In this document: piece by piece, positions 43,826 to 51,278 of the stretch
Numbering within the stretch: position 1 is the stretch's first letter
Layout of the letters: each line of letters opens with the position of its first letter
DNA from: Mycetocola zhadangensis
GTDB lineage: Bacteria > Actinomycetota > Actinomycetes > Actinomycetales > Microbacteriaceae
Length of the DNA stretch: 64,000 nucleotides
Direction of reading: 5' to 3'
Assembly (NCBI RefSeq): GCF_003668565.1
Contig: NZ_RCWJ01000002.1
Span: 434,001 to 498,000, forward strand
The notes under the pieces: model-generated
The model's database searches: none
Told to the model about the DNA's origin: nothing
The model's input: only the letters and a program-made list of their open reading frames with translations
Translations under genes and position numbers: made by a program

Positions 43826-44668
43826 ATGGCGGCGCTCGAGCAGTTCACGGACCCGGTTGCGTACCACGGAGAGGGCCCGGTGTGGTCGGACAGCTGGGGC
43901 GGGCTCCGCTTCGTCGACATGCTCGCGGGCGACATCCTCTCCGTCGACGCTTCCGGGGGAGTGAAACGGATGCACGTGGGCGAGATCGCGGCGTTCGTGC
44001 GGCCCCGTACACGCGGCGGCTACGTCGTTGGGCTCGAGCGTGGCATCGGACTGGCGGACTCCGTCACTGAGCCGCCGAGCTCCCGGCTCGAGCTGTGGAC
44101 GGATCCCGGCGTTCGCATGAACGAGGGCGGCTGTGCGCCGGACGGCAGCCTGTATGCCGGATCGATGGGATACGACCAGACCGAGGGCGCAGCGTCGCTG
44201 TATCGCATCGACCCGACCGGAGCAGCGAGCACCTTCCTGCCGAACGTGACGATTTCGAACGGCATCGACTTCTCGCCGGACGGCACCCGCGCGTACTACA
44301 ACGACACCGCAACCGGACGCACCGATGTGTTCGACGTCCAGGACAACGCCCTCGTTCATCGACGCCCGTTTGCGGACGGAGGGGACGGAAGCCCAGACGG
44401 ACTCTGCGTCGACTCCGAAGGAAACATCTGGGTTGCTTTGAACTCGGTGGGACGCGTTCGGTTGTACGCGCCAGACACCTCCGTCCTCGCGGAGATCGAG
44501 TTACCCGTTCGTCTCGTCACCGCGTGCACCCTCGGTGGTGCTGACGGACGAGACCTCTTCATCACCACCTCGCGTGAGAACCTCGACGACCCAGAACCCG
44601 AGGCGGGCGCCGTCTTCACTCTGCGCGCCGACGTGCCAGGGAAACCCGTGCTGGCGTACGCAGGCTGA
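43826..44668 (+). CDS. SMP-30/gluconolactonase/LRE family protein
   Basis: 280-residue six-bladed beta-propeller. Family marks: VAYHGEGPVWSDSWGGLRFVD near 10 with the metal-ligand Glu, MNEGGCAPDGSLYAGSM near 95 (Asn/Asp ligand region), VTISNGIDFSPDGTRAYYND near 140 (Asn and Asp ligands) and DGLCVDSEGNIWVAL near 192. These enzymes hydrolyse sugar lactones with a divalent metal; the physiological lactone here is unknown. Downstream of a PspC gene and followed by a strong hairpin. Confidence 0.9.
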   Translation: MAALEQFTDPVAYHGEGPVWSDSWGGLRFVDMLAGDILSVDASGGVKRMHVGEIAAFVRPRTRGGYVVGLERGIGLADSVTEPPSSRLELWTDPGVRMNEGGCAPDGSLYAGSMGYDQTEGAASLYRIDPTGAASTFLPNVTISNGIDFSPDGTRAYYNDTATGRTDVFDVQDNALVHRRPFADGGDGSPDGLCVDSEGNIWVALNSVGRVRLYAPDTSVLAEIELPVRLVTACTLGGADGRDLFITTSRENLDDPEPEAGAVFTLRADVPGKPVLAYAG

Positions 44669-44680
44669 GCCGAAACGCAA

Positions 44681-44712
44681 CGAACCCGGGTCGCATCTGC
44701 GACCCGGGTTCG
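44681..44712. terminator. hairpin terminator
   Basis: A 15-bp stem (44681-44695 with 44698-44712) between the convergent SMP-30 and helical membrane-protein genes, serving either direction. Confidence 0.8.
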
Positions 44713-44728
44713 GCTGGTGCTCACGGTG

Positions 44729-45349
44729 TTAGCGGCGGAACACCTTGACGAGAAGCGCGACAGCGGCGAGAACTGCGAGAGTCGCGACCGCGACCACCGT
44801 GCCCGGTCGTTTCTCGTAGTTGCTCCGGAAGTCCGAGATCGCGGCCTGGGTGGCCTCGCGGGCGGCGTCGATTGCTTCACGCGACGCATCCGCCGCGTGA
44901 GCGGCCTTGTCCTGGGCGATCGATGCCGCCTTCTCCAGCTTCTCCGCCAGTTCGGCGGCAACCGCTGCAGCAGCCTTCTCGGCGGCCTCGCCCTGGTCGT
45001 CCGATCCCTCGGCCAGCGGTTTCACGGCCTCAGCACCCTGCTCGACAGCGTCGTGGGCTGCGTCCTTCAGCCCCGGCGCGTCAAGTGGAGCGTCGTCGAT
45101 GGTTGCGTGGGCGTGCTCGGCAGCGGAATCGACATCCGGCTGGCCGACACCCGACACGTGCGCGTCTGACTCGTCCGACTGGTCGCCATCGTGTTGCTCA
45201 AAGGTGATCTGTGACGAGTCGGCGCCTCCGGTCGTGTCGCTGTCGTCGGTGCCCGTCGCACTGTCGTCGGTCTCGGGCGCGTCAGCCAACTCTGAGTTGG
45301 CAAAAACCTCTGCTGGCGTCGGAACTTCGTCTTTGGTGGGGTCACTCAT
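44729..45349 (-). CDS. DUF883/YqjD-like membrane-anchored helical protein
   Basis: 206 residues in three parts: an acidic disordered half (about 1-90, rich in Asp, Ser, Thr, Gln), a long Ala/Glu/Lys amphipathic helix (about 95-178, AAEKAAAAVAAELAEKLEKA) and a C-terminal membrane helix VVAVATLAVLAAVALLVKVF before RR. That architecture resembles the YqjD/ElaB-type tail-anchored proteins that bind ribosomes or membranes in stationary phase, but the match is only architectural. Next gene in the same direction begins upstream at 45609. Confidence 0.65.
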   Translation of the reverse strand: MSDPTKDEVPTPAEVFANSELADAPETDDSATGTDDSDTTGGADSSQITFEQHDGDQSDESDAHVSGVGQPDVDSAAEHAHATIDDAPLDAPGLKDAAHDAVEQGAEAVKPLAEGSDDQGEAAEKAAAAVAAELAEKLEKAASIAQDKAAHAADASREAIDAAREATQAAISDFRSNYEKRPGTVVAVATLAVLAAVALLVKVFRR

Positions 45350-45396
45350 TTTGTTGCCTCCGGAAGTAAGTGATCGGTGAATACTGGTCTACCCGT

Positions 45397-45609
45397 TTAG
45401 CGCTTGCGCTGCTTGATTTTCTTCGCGAGTGCCCGCTCGGATCGTGCCGCCTTGCGCCCAACCTTCTTGCGGGTGGCCCGCACCTTGGGGTCGTCCCAGA
45501 AGGAGGTCACGCTCGTCCGGATCTGTTCGTAGCGTGGTCGGCCGGCTTTGGCACCGAGCACGTATGCCGCGAACGCGAGGGCGAGAATAAAGATGAACCT
45601 GGGACTCAT
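45397..45609 (-). CDS. small tail-basic membrane protein
   Basis: 70 residues: a helix at the start (FIFILALAFAAYVLGAKAG) followed by a soluble segment PRYEQIRTSVTSFWDDPKVR and a very basic end (KKVGRKAARSERALAKK). The pattern of one membrane helix, a GAKAGRxRYEQI turn and a Lys/Arg tail recurs in actinobacterial YtxH-like proteins. Good ribosome site before ATG 45609. Role unknown, possibly structural; with 44729 it forms a small envelope-protein group. Confidence 0.7.
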   Translation of the reverse strand: MSPRFIFILALAFAAYVLGAKAGRPRYEQIRTSVTSFWDDPKVRATRKKVGRKAARSERALAKKIKQRKR

Positions 45610-45732
45610 TGGTCAGCTCCTGATGGTCAAAGTGGGATGCTTCCACCTTGTTGCATGCGCCCCGTTACGCTCAAGGGGTTGCGCTCGCCGTCGATCCCGG
45701 TCACTTGCCCGCGGCGCGGATACGATGGGGCC

Positions 45733-46233
45733 GTGCCCTATTTGTCGCCAGCCACCCGAGCCGCTCTCTCCCGCGTTGCGGAAGGTGACAACGCGAAGAC
45801 GATTCCGGATGCTGTCAGCCGGCTGCGTGACATCCGCTCGCTTCTCGCAGAACTCGAGAAAGATCCCGCAACTCTGGCCGCTGTTCGAGAGGCGATCGAG
45901 GACGGAACGAGCTGGGACGACGTCGCGAGCGCGGCGGGGCTGAAACCCTCAGCCGCGAAGTGGCGCTGGCTCGGCACCGACGAGGAAATCGTCGAACGGC
46001 ACGAAGCCGGACGTAAACGGTCGGCCCGCCCAAGCAGCGTGCCGACCGACCTTCCGGGTCTGTCGGTGGCGGAAGCGGCGAAGCAGCTGGGAGTTACGGC
46101 CCAGGCGATCTACCTGCGGGTGAGCCGGGGCTCGCTCCGCGCCGAGACCGTGAAACTGGCCGATGGCCGAACGTACAAACGGGTGCATCTCGACACTGCC
46201 GACCAGGCCTCGGCTGAGGACGCCGAGGGTTAG
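45733..46233 (+). CDS. helix-turn-helix DNA-binding protein, excisionase-like
   Basis: 166 residues from GTG 45733; the frame's longer upstream part is shadow. Residues 1-90 are helical with a TSWDDVASAAGLKPSAAKWRW segment that looks like one helix-turn-helix, and LSVAEAAKQLGVTAQAIYLR near 115 is a second, MerR/excisionase-like one followed by a wing with ADGRTYKRVHLDT. A protein with two DNA-binding motifs and no effector domain suggests a nucleoid-associated or architectural role, but no family is named. Its stop overlaps that of the convergent 2H phosphoesterase. Confidence 0.7.
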   Translation: MPYLSPATRAALSRVAEGDNAKTIPDAVSRLRDIRSLLAELEKDPATLAAVREAIEDGTSWDDVASAAGLKPSAAKWRWLGTDEEIVERHEAGRKRSARPSSVPTDLPGLSVAEAAKQLGVTAQAIYLRVSRGSLRAETVKLADGRTYKRVHLDTADQASAEDAEG

Positions 46234-46715
46234 CCGGCGGGAAGCAACGGCACCGTCGCGAGGACGGTGCGACCGGTGGGGGACTGGCGCGGTGCCATAT
46301 CCACAAGTGCCACCTGCTGCAGTCGCAGCACGTCGCCCTCGTGCACCCGATTCGCGCCCTTCACCGTGACGTGTGCGCGAAACTCCGCGCCGGAGAAGGC
46401 GCGATCGTCCGGGTTCCTGGCAAACGGCCGCACACCGGCGACGAGTCGATTGCGCAGGGCCAACAGTCGTTCGTCGTCGGCGATGAGCGTGACCGGGATG
46501 TTGTTGCGGCGACCGAACAGGTCGTCTCCGGTGGCGAGGACGGAGAGATCCGCTTCGCTTCCCACTGATTCGGCGAGCGCTTCGGCCATGTCCGAAATGG
46601 AGGCGTCCGTGGCAAACGGCGGCACCACGGTGACGTGCAGTGGCCAGGCCGAAACCAGGAAGTTATCGCCAACGGCGAGGGGAGTGAGGGGAAGGACGAC
46701 CACCACTCGCGACAT
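46230..46715 (-). CDS. 2H phosphoesterase superfamily protein (2'-5' RNA ligase-like)
   Basis: 161 residues with two HxT catalytic signatures: PLHVTVV (His27) and FRAHVTV near 113. This spacing is that of the LigT/2H phosphodiesterase fold, which acts on 2',3' or 2',5' cyclic or linear phosphodiesters. It is short, and its real substrate is unknown. It converges with the HTH gene; the stop codons overlap. Confidence 0.85.
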   Translation of the reverse strand: MSRVVVVLPLTPLAVGDNFLVSAWPLHVTVVPPFATDASISDMAEALAESVGSEADLSVLATGDDLFGRRNNIPVTLIADDERLLALRNRLVAGVRPFARNPDDRAFSGAEFRAHVTVKGANRVHEGDVLRLQQVALVDMAPRQSPTGRTVLATVPLLPAG

Positions 46716-46841
46716 GAGCCGAGTCTAGAACTGTCGCCCCAGTGTTTCGGAGTGTGACGGAGCCGGGTGACGGCATCCGTTCTCCGACTTACCGTGGATG
46801 TCAACGCCGGAATGCGGCGGTCCACGCGGAAGGAGGACAGA

Positions 46842-47192
46842 ATGTCACATCTTCACCCCGGAGTGAACGAGACCATGCTGTGCTCGCCGCGCGGCTGCGA
46901 CAAGACATCACCAGGGCACGGTGTTCGCCCCCTGCAGGTGCGGGTCGCCGCTGCGACGCCAAGCAAATGGCGCGACGGCGTCGTCACCCACCTCCCAGCG
47001 AGCGGGTGGATCGGCATCGGCCTGATGGAGTCCGACCGCACAATCTGGGTCTGGAATCACGCCGACCTGTCGAGTGAGGTGACGCTCGGAACACCGGTGG
47101 CCGTGCACGCGCTCTACGACATGCTCGCCCTCGGTTCGGACCGCGTTCACGTGCTCGTCGCGCCCGCTCTTCCAGGAGTCGATGGAGCCTGA
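46842..47192 (+). CDS. hypothetical protein
   Basis: 116 residues from ATG 46842, chosen for the AAGGAGG upstream rather than the ATG at 46767. Middle part is beta-like with ASGWIGIGLMESDRTIWVWN, VTLGTPVAVHALYDMLALG and DRVHVLVAPALP. Two Cys occur near the start (LCSPRGC). No signal peptide, membrane helix or recognised family. It converges on the copper-storage-like gene. Confidence 0.6.
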   Translation: MSHLHPGVNETMLCSPRGCDKTSPGHGVRPLQVRVAAATPSKWRDGVVTHLPASGWIGIGLMESDRTIWVWNHADLSSEVTLGTPVAVHALYDMLALGSDRVHVLVAPALPGVDGA

Positions 47193-47204
47193 GTTCAAGC
47201 GGGC

Positions 47205-47624
47205 TCAGCTTGCGGGCATCACTCCGGACAGCGAGTCCATCATCTTCTGGCAGGCCATGGCACACTGACGGCACACCTCAGCGCACATCGCGCAGTCCTC
47301 GTGCATGTCGGCGTGGGTCATGCACTCGTCGGCGCATGCCGCGCACATCGTCATGGTGGCCTGTAATGCGGCCATCATGCTTTCCATGTGCATTCCGGCT
47401 GGACGCATCATCATTCGCATCATCGTGTTCGCCATGTCGGCCATGTTCATGCACATGTTCATGCAGGTCGCCATACCGTCGCCCGACATCGTGGCAGCGC
47501 ACATGGTGCACGCCTGCTCGCATGCGGCAGTTGCCTCCATGCATTCCTGCATCAGCGACATGTTCATGCCGCCCATCGGCATGTCCTTCTCGTGCATCAT
47601 CATCATTTGTGACGTGGTGTTCAT
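47205..47624 (-). CDS. Met/Cys-rich four-helix copper-binding protein (DUF326/Csp-like)
   Basis: 139 residues of which about 37 are Met and 14 are Cys. CxxxC/CxxC pairs line up along helices (ACEQACTMC, MCAACADEC, DCAMCAEVCRQCAMAC), as in cytosolic copper-storage proteins (Csp3) and DUF326 four-helix bundles, which fill the bundle interior with Cu(I). The Met load is far beyond typical Csp3, with MMMMHEKDM and TMMRMMM runs. No signal peptide, so a cytosolic location is likely. No copper regulator or exporter is adjacent. Start ATG 47622-47624 after GGAGAAG. Confidence 0.85.
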   Translation of the reverse strand: MNTTSQMMMMHEKDMPMGGMNMSLMQECMEATAACEQACTMCAATMSGDGMATCMNMCMNMADMANTMMRMMMRPAGMHMESMMAALQATMTMCAACADECMTHADMHEDCAMCAEVCRQCAMACQKMMDSLSGVMPAS

Positions 47625-47717
47625 CAGAGTCTTCTCCTGCTCGGTCGGTCCGTCGGTGACAGGAATGCTACGCCGCAGACACGCCGCTGTCAGCAGTTCT
47701 CGCGCTGCGCCAGCCGA

Positions 47718-47984
47718 TCAGAGCACGACGAAGTCGGCGTCGCCGCGGTACTCAATGTCGGCAGCGTTCAGGCCAGTCACCGTGGCGTAGCTCGGGCCAC
47801 GACGAAGCCACTCGATCAGAGCGCTCACGTCGGCCTCTGTTCCTTCGACCTCGGCCTCCACGGTGCCGTCGAGACGGTTGCGGACCCAGCCGGTCACACC
47901 GAGGCGCTGAGCCTCGGCCCGCGTCCAGTACCGGAAGCCGACGCCCTGCACAGTTCCGTGCACAATCACGTGTTTGCGGATCAC
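47718..47984 (-). CDS. acyP: acylphosphatase
   Basis: 88 residues from GTG 47984; a longer frame upstream is rejected. It hydrolyses acyl-phosphates. Family marks: VHGTVQGVGFRYW with the catalytic Arg near residue 17, VTGWVRNRLDGTVEAEVEG with the catalytic Asn near 37. Full family length. GGAGG lies very close to this GTG, so the next GTG (47969) is an alternative start that would still keep the fold. Confidence 0.9.
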   Translation of the reverse strand: MIRKHVIVHGTVQGVGFRYWTRAEAQRLGVTGWVRNRLDGTVEAEVEGTEADVSALIEWLRRGPSYATVTGLNAADIEYRGDADFVVL

Positions 47985-48318
47985 TCCTCCATTGTCACTC
48001 CGCCCGTACGAAATACCACGCGCGCGGCAAAGGTGTCCGAAACCCGAGTCGGGTCGTGCCGGGTGCTGTGTTGCCACGGCGTTGCCACGCAGCGCGGGAG
48101 CCGCAGAAGGACCCGAAAGAGATATGATCTCTGGCGCAGCGCGTGCCGACCTGTCGCCGCGGTTCAGGTGGGTTTCACCCGACCACGACGACAGATCGGA
48201 AACCCGTTGCAAACCCTAGGGCCAGTCCCTAGGGTTCTGTACCATTTTTCCCGCCAGAATGGTCATCGCTGAGCGTCTTTTCCGTACCCGACGGAGCTTG
48301 GCACCGAGGGGACCCCTA
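47985..48318. other. intergenic region, promoter of the S26-like gene
   Basis: No gene seen in these 334 bases. The main landmark is the perfect 10-bp inverted repeat at 48212-48236, discussed separately. Several short open frames here have no ribosome site or family resemblance. Confidence 0.5.
48212..48236. promoter_or_regulatory. CTAGGG-N5-CCCTAG inverted repeat
   Basis: AACCCTAGGG and CCCTAGGGTT are exact reverse complements around a 5-base spacer. A second site with the same TAGGG-N5-CCCTA core is at 53802-53822. Its position about 85 bases before the S26-like start suits an activator site. The DNA-binding protein is unknown; the local LuxR regulator is one candidate. Confidence 0.6.
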
Positions 48319-48915
48319 GTGAACATCCGACCTATCCCGACGGTCATCAGAACTCATGTCCGGCCGACTTGGCCAGACGATGACGCTTTGACACCCGCAC
48401 TTCACGCAGGGATTGTCGCGCGCCGCGTGATAATCACTGCGCTATTACTCGTGCTCGTTTTTCCTATGCTCTGGGCGGCCCTGACCGGCCAACGCGCTGT
48501 TCTTGTTACTGACGCGGTGAGTAAGGGCGAGAGCGCCATCGCGGTGGTTGCGCCGCAGGCCGGAATCCCTGAGATCGGTGACACGGTGGCCGTCCGTACG
48601 CCGACCGCGAGCAGCTTCGCGGTTGGTCACGTGGCTGAGATAAAGAACGAAAGCATGGCAGTGACGGATGCGTTCCGCCCCGACAGCTGGACGGCTCCGG
48701 TCACCGACCTGAGCGGCTCGGTCCTCGCCGTCTTCCACGGTCCCGCTGTCGACTTTGTGGCCGGTCTTCCTCCGTTCACGGTGAGTGCTGCCGTCATTCT
48801 GCTGATCATCCTCCTCGTCGCGATTCCGCTTCACCGCACCGAGCCGCGAGAAGCAGCCGTGACCGTAGCGCCGACGCGGCACATCAGGAACTTCACTGAC
48901 TACGACGACGCCTGA
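48319..48915 (+). CDS. membrane protein resembling an inactive signal peptidase (S26 fold)
   Basis: 198 residues from GTG 48319. An N-terminal helix (VIITALLLVLVFPMLWAALTG) and a C-terminal helix (VSAAVILLIILLVAIPL) flank a beta-rich outer domain: GDTVAVRT, GHVAEIKNESMAVTD and LSGSVLAVFHGPAVDFV occur in the order of the SipW/S26B fold (GDxVxVR, GHRVxEI, GxVxxxIP). The SM catalytic Ser and the following Lys are not visible, so a catalytically dead relative is my inference. Preceded by the CTAGGG inverted repeat. Role unknown, possibly in the envelope. Confidence 0.5.
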   Translation: MNIRPIPTVIRTHVRPTWPDDDALTPALHAGIVARRVIITALLLVLVFPMLWAALTGQRAVLVTDAVSKGESAIAVVAPQAGIPEIGDTVAVRTPTASSFAVGHVAEIKNESMAVTDAFRPDSWTAPVTDLSGSVLAVFHGPAVDFVAGLPPFTVSAAVILLIILLVAIPLHRTEPREAAVTVAPTRHIRNFTDYDDA

Positions 48916-48924
48916 GCCGTGCCG

Positions 48925-49215
48925 TCAGTCCTGAACGGGCACTGTCTCGTCGATGGCATCCGTCCCGGCTGCACTGTAGTTGCCGGTCTGGCCTGAGGGC
49001 TTCGATCCGCCAGCATCGTCTGCGCCGTCGACGGAGCGGTCGGAACCGTCTGCTGCCTCGTCGGTTGTCATACCGTCGTCCGGCGGCGTCTCCAACGACG
49101 ACTGATCGGCGGAGTCGGCGTTCTTTGCCTCTTCGTAGCTGCCGTCGCGCTGGCCCTGATCCGCGAGGGGTGGAAGCGTGTCGTTACCGTTTTCGGTGGG
49201 GTGCTGCTCAGTCAT
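48925..49215 (-). CDS. acidic disordered protein
   Basis: 96 residues from ATG 49213-49215 with Asp, Glu, Gly, Ser, Ala and Thr making up most of the chain and no hydrophobic core (starts MTEQHPTENGNDTLPP, ends IDETVPVQD). It resembles the small acidic gene at 21408 and the one at 55970 in composition and in the MT[ED] opening. Function unknown; such proteins may be stress-related or protein-binding. Convergent with the S26-like gene. Confidence 0.6.
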   Translation of the reverse strand: MTEQHPTENGNDTLPPLADQGQRDGSYEEAKNADSADQSSLETPPDDGMTTDEAADGSDRSVDGADDAGGSKPSGQTGNYSAAGTDAIDETVPVQD

Positions 49216-49323
49216 GCCGGTTCCTTTCGTGAACGTGACCCCGACGTTACTCATCGCGCTTTCCCACCGCACAGCCTTTTCAAACCGGAGCAATCGGTGT
49301 AAGTTCCCGTCCACCAGGTCGGG

Positions 49324-50832
49324 TCAGAGGCGCCCGGTGAGGTTGCTGTGGAAACTTGAAGACCTGTCGTCCAGGCCCTCGAACTCGACGGTGATGCCAT
49401 GCGCGCGATATTTGGATTGCACGGAGTCGAGAACGGCGACGGTCGACGCATCCCAGATCTGGGACGACGTGAAATCGACGACAACGTCGGCCGGGTCCTG
49501 CCCGTATGAGAACTGTTCGACCAGGTCGTTGCTCGAACCGAAGAACAGAGGTCCGTTCACCTCGTAACGCACTCGGGTCCCGTCCTCCGACAGTGTGCGA
49601 TCCACCCGCACAACGTGGGCCACCCGACGGGCGAACAGCACCATGGCCAGCACCGCACCTGCCGCCACACCGACCGCGAGGTTGTGGGTGACAACGACAA
49701 CGACAACCGTGGTGACCATCACGACCGTCTCGGGTACTGGCATCCGCTTCAGTGTTAATGGCGAGATGCTGTGCCAGTTGACCGTCGTCACGGCGACGAC
49801 CATCATCACGGCCGCGAGCGCCACCATCGGGATCTGCTCCATCACGTCGCTCAGCACGGTGACGAGCAGCAGGAGCACGACACCGGCGATGAACGTTGAG
49901 ATGCGGGTGCGTGCCCGGCCGAGTTTCACGTTGACGACGGTTTGGCCGATCATGGCGCAGCCAGCGATGCCACCGTAGAAGCCGGCGAGGATGTTCGAGA
50001 CGCCGAGTGCCCATGACTCACGGTTTTTCGCGGACCGCGTTTCGGTGATGTCGTCGACGAGCTTGGCGGTCAGCAGGGTTTCCATCAGCCCGACGAACGC
50101 GACGCTGAGCGCGGTCGGCCAGATGATCTGGAGCGTCTCGAGGTTCAGCGGAACGAGCAGCGCCGTGATCCCGGGGAGGCCACCGGCCACATCGCCCTGG
50201 TCGCCGACGGTCGGAACGGTGAGGTGGGCGATCAGAGTGATCGCCGTCACCACCACAATGGCGACGAGCGGCGCAGGAACCGCTTTCGTGAACCTCGGCA
50301 GCACAAGCACGATGGCGAGGGTCAGCGCGAACAGCGGATAGACGAGCCACGACTGACCGATCAGGTGCTGCACCTGTGCGGTGAAGATGAGGATGCCGAG
50401 CGCGTTGACGAAGCCGATCATCACAGACCGTGGAATGAACCGCATCAGGCGTGCGAGCCCGGTGACGCCGAAGAGCACCTGGACGAGGCCGGCAAGCACG
50501 ACAGCGGGGAGCAGGTATTCGACACCGTGCTCCTTCACCAGAGGGGCCACGACCAGCGCAACGGCGCCGGCCGCAGCGGTGATCATCGCCGGACGTCCCC
50601 CGAGGAACGACATCGAAATCGCCAGAACGACGGATGCCACGAGGCTGATTTTGGGGTCAACCCCGGCGATCACCGAGAACGAAATGACCTCGGGGATGAG
50701 CGCGAGTGTCGTGACGATCCCCGCGAGCACTTCAACACTCAGGGCCCTCGGATTGCGCAGAGTAGCGAGCACCGTTGGAGACAACGGGGCGCCGGAACGA
50801 GCGGTCGACTCGGGGAAAATCGGGGAGGTCAC
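49324..50832 (-). CDS. SulP family anion transporter with STAS domain
   Basis: 502-residue SLC26/SulP transporter: about 12-14 helices from residue 35 to 395, then a C-terminal STAS domain (VRYEVNGPLFFGSSNDLVEQF, VVVDFTSSQIWDASTVAVLD) that regulates or couples transport. Family landmarks: GRPAMITAAAGAVALVVAP in the early helices and VGLMETLLTAKLVDDITE near 245. Substrate may be sulphate or bicarbonate; sequence does not say. It stands alone, divergent from the 50876 gene with a 43-base gap, so both share one promoter region. Confidence 0.92.
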   Translation of the reverse strand: MTSPIFPESTARSGAPLSPTVLATLRNPRALSVEVLAGIVTTLALIPEVISFSVIAGVDPKISLVASVVLAISMSFLGGRPAMITAAAGAVALVVAPLVKEHGVEYLLPAVVLAGLVQVLFGVTGLARLMRFIPRSVMIGFVNALGILIFTAQVQHLIGQSWLVYPLFALTLAIVLVLPRFTKAVPAPLVAIVVVTAITLIAHLTVPTVGDQGDVAGGLPGITALLVPLNLETLQIIWPTALSVAFVGLMETLLTAKLVDDITETRSAKNRESWALGVSNILAGFYGGIAGCAMIGQTVVNVKLGRARTRISTFIAGVVLLLLVTVLSDVMEQIPMVALAAVMMVVAVTTVNWHSISPLTLKRMPVPETVVMVTTVVVVVVTHNLAVGVAAGAVLAMVLFARRVAHVVRVDRTLSEDGTRVRYEVNGPLFFGSSNDLVEQFSYGQDPADVVVDFTSSQIWDASTVAVLDSVQSKYRAHGITVEFEGLDDRSSSFHSNLTGRL

Positions 50833-50875
50833 CGGTCAACTGTATGCGTTGGCCCGGGCGGCATACTCTTGAGGG

Positions 50876-51166
50876 ATGCCCTCCTATCGCGTCACTATCA
50901 CCATCGGCCGGTTGGCCCCCGGTGTGCGACCCGACGCGGTGCTCCCGGCCGCTGCCGAAGCTGCAGCCGAATTCGCCACGGTTGAGGCGTCGGATGTCGC
51001 CGTCGTTCGGGGCGCGGCGCGCATCACCGTCCGGTTCGCCGAGGACGACGATGAGGTGGCGCTCGCGATCGGTGGCCAGGTTGTGGCCAGGACCAGCGAG
51101 CTGGCGGAGCCGGTGACCTGGGCGGTCACCGTGCGTGACAGCGGGCGCTGGTATCCGGTTCGTTGA
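50876..51166 (+). CDS. hypothetical small cytoplasmic protein
   Basis: 96 residues, beta/alpha pattern: YRVTITIGRLAPGVRPDAVL, an Ala-rich helix, VEASDVAVVRGAARITVRF, ALAIGGQVVARTSELAEP and WAVTVRDSGRWYPVR. The layout (strand-helix-strand-strand-helix) suggests a ferredoxin-like fold, but no family is recognised. ATG 50876, divergent from sulP. The LuxR gene begins 112 bases downstream. Confidence 0.65.
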   Translation: MPSYRVTITIGRLAPGVRPDAVLPAAAEAAAEFATVEASDVAVVRGAARITVRFAEDDDEVALAIGGQVVARTSELAEPVTWAVTVRDSGRWYPVR

Positions 51167-51278
51167 GGGTCGGTTGCCCCACGTCAGTTCGAGGCGTCGG
51201 CCAGGTTACGTCGCGAGTCGCCGCCACCCCGGAGAAGGGCTAGCGAGACACCAGCTTTGGCCCTACGGTGAAAGCCAA

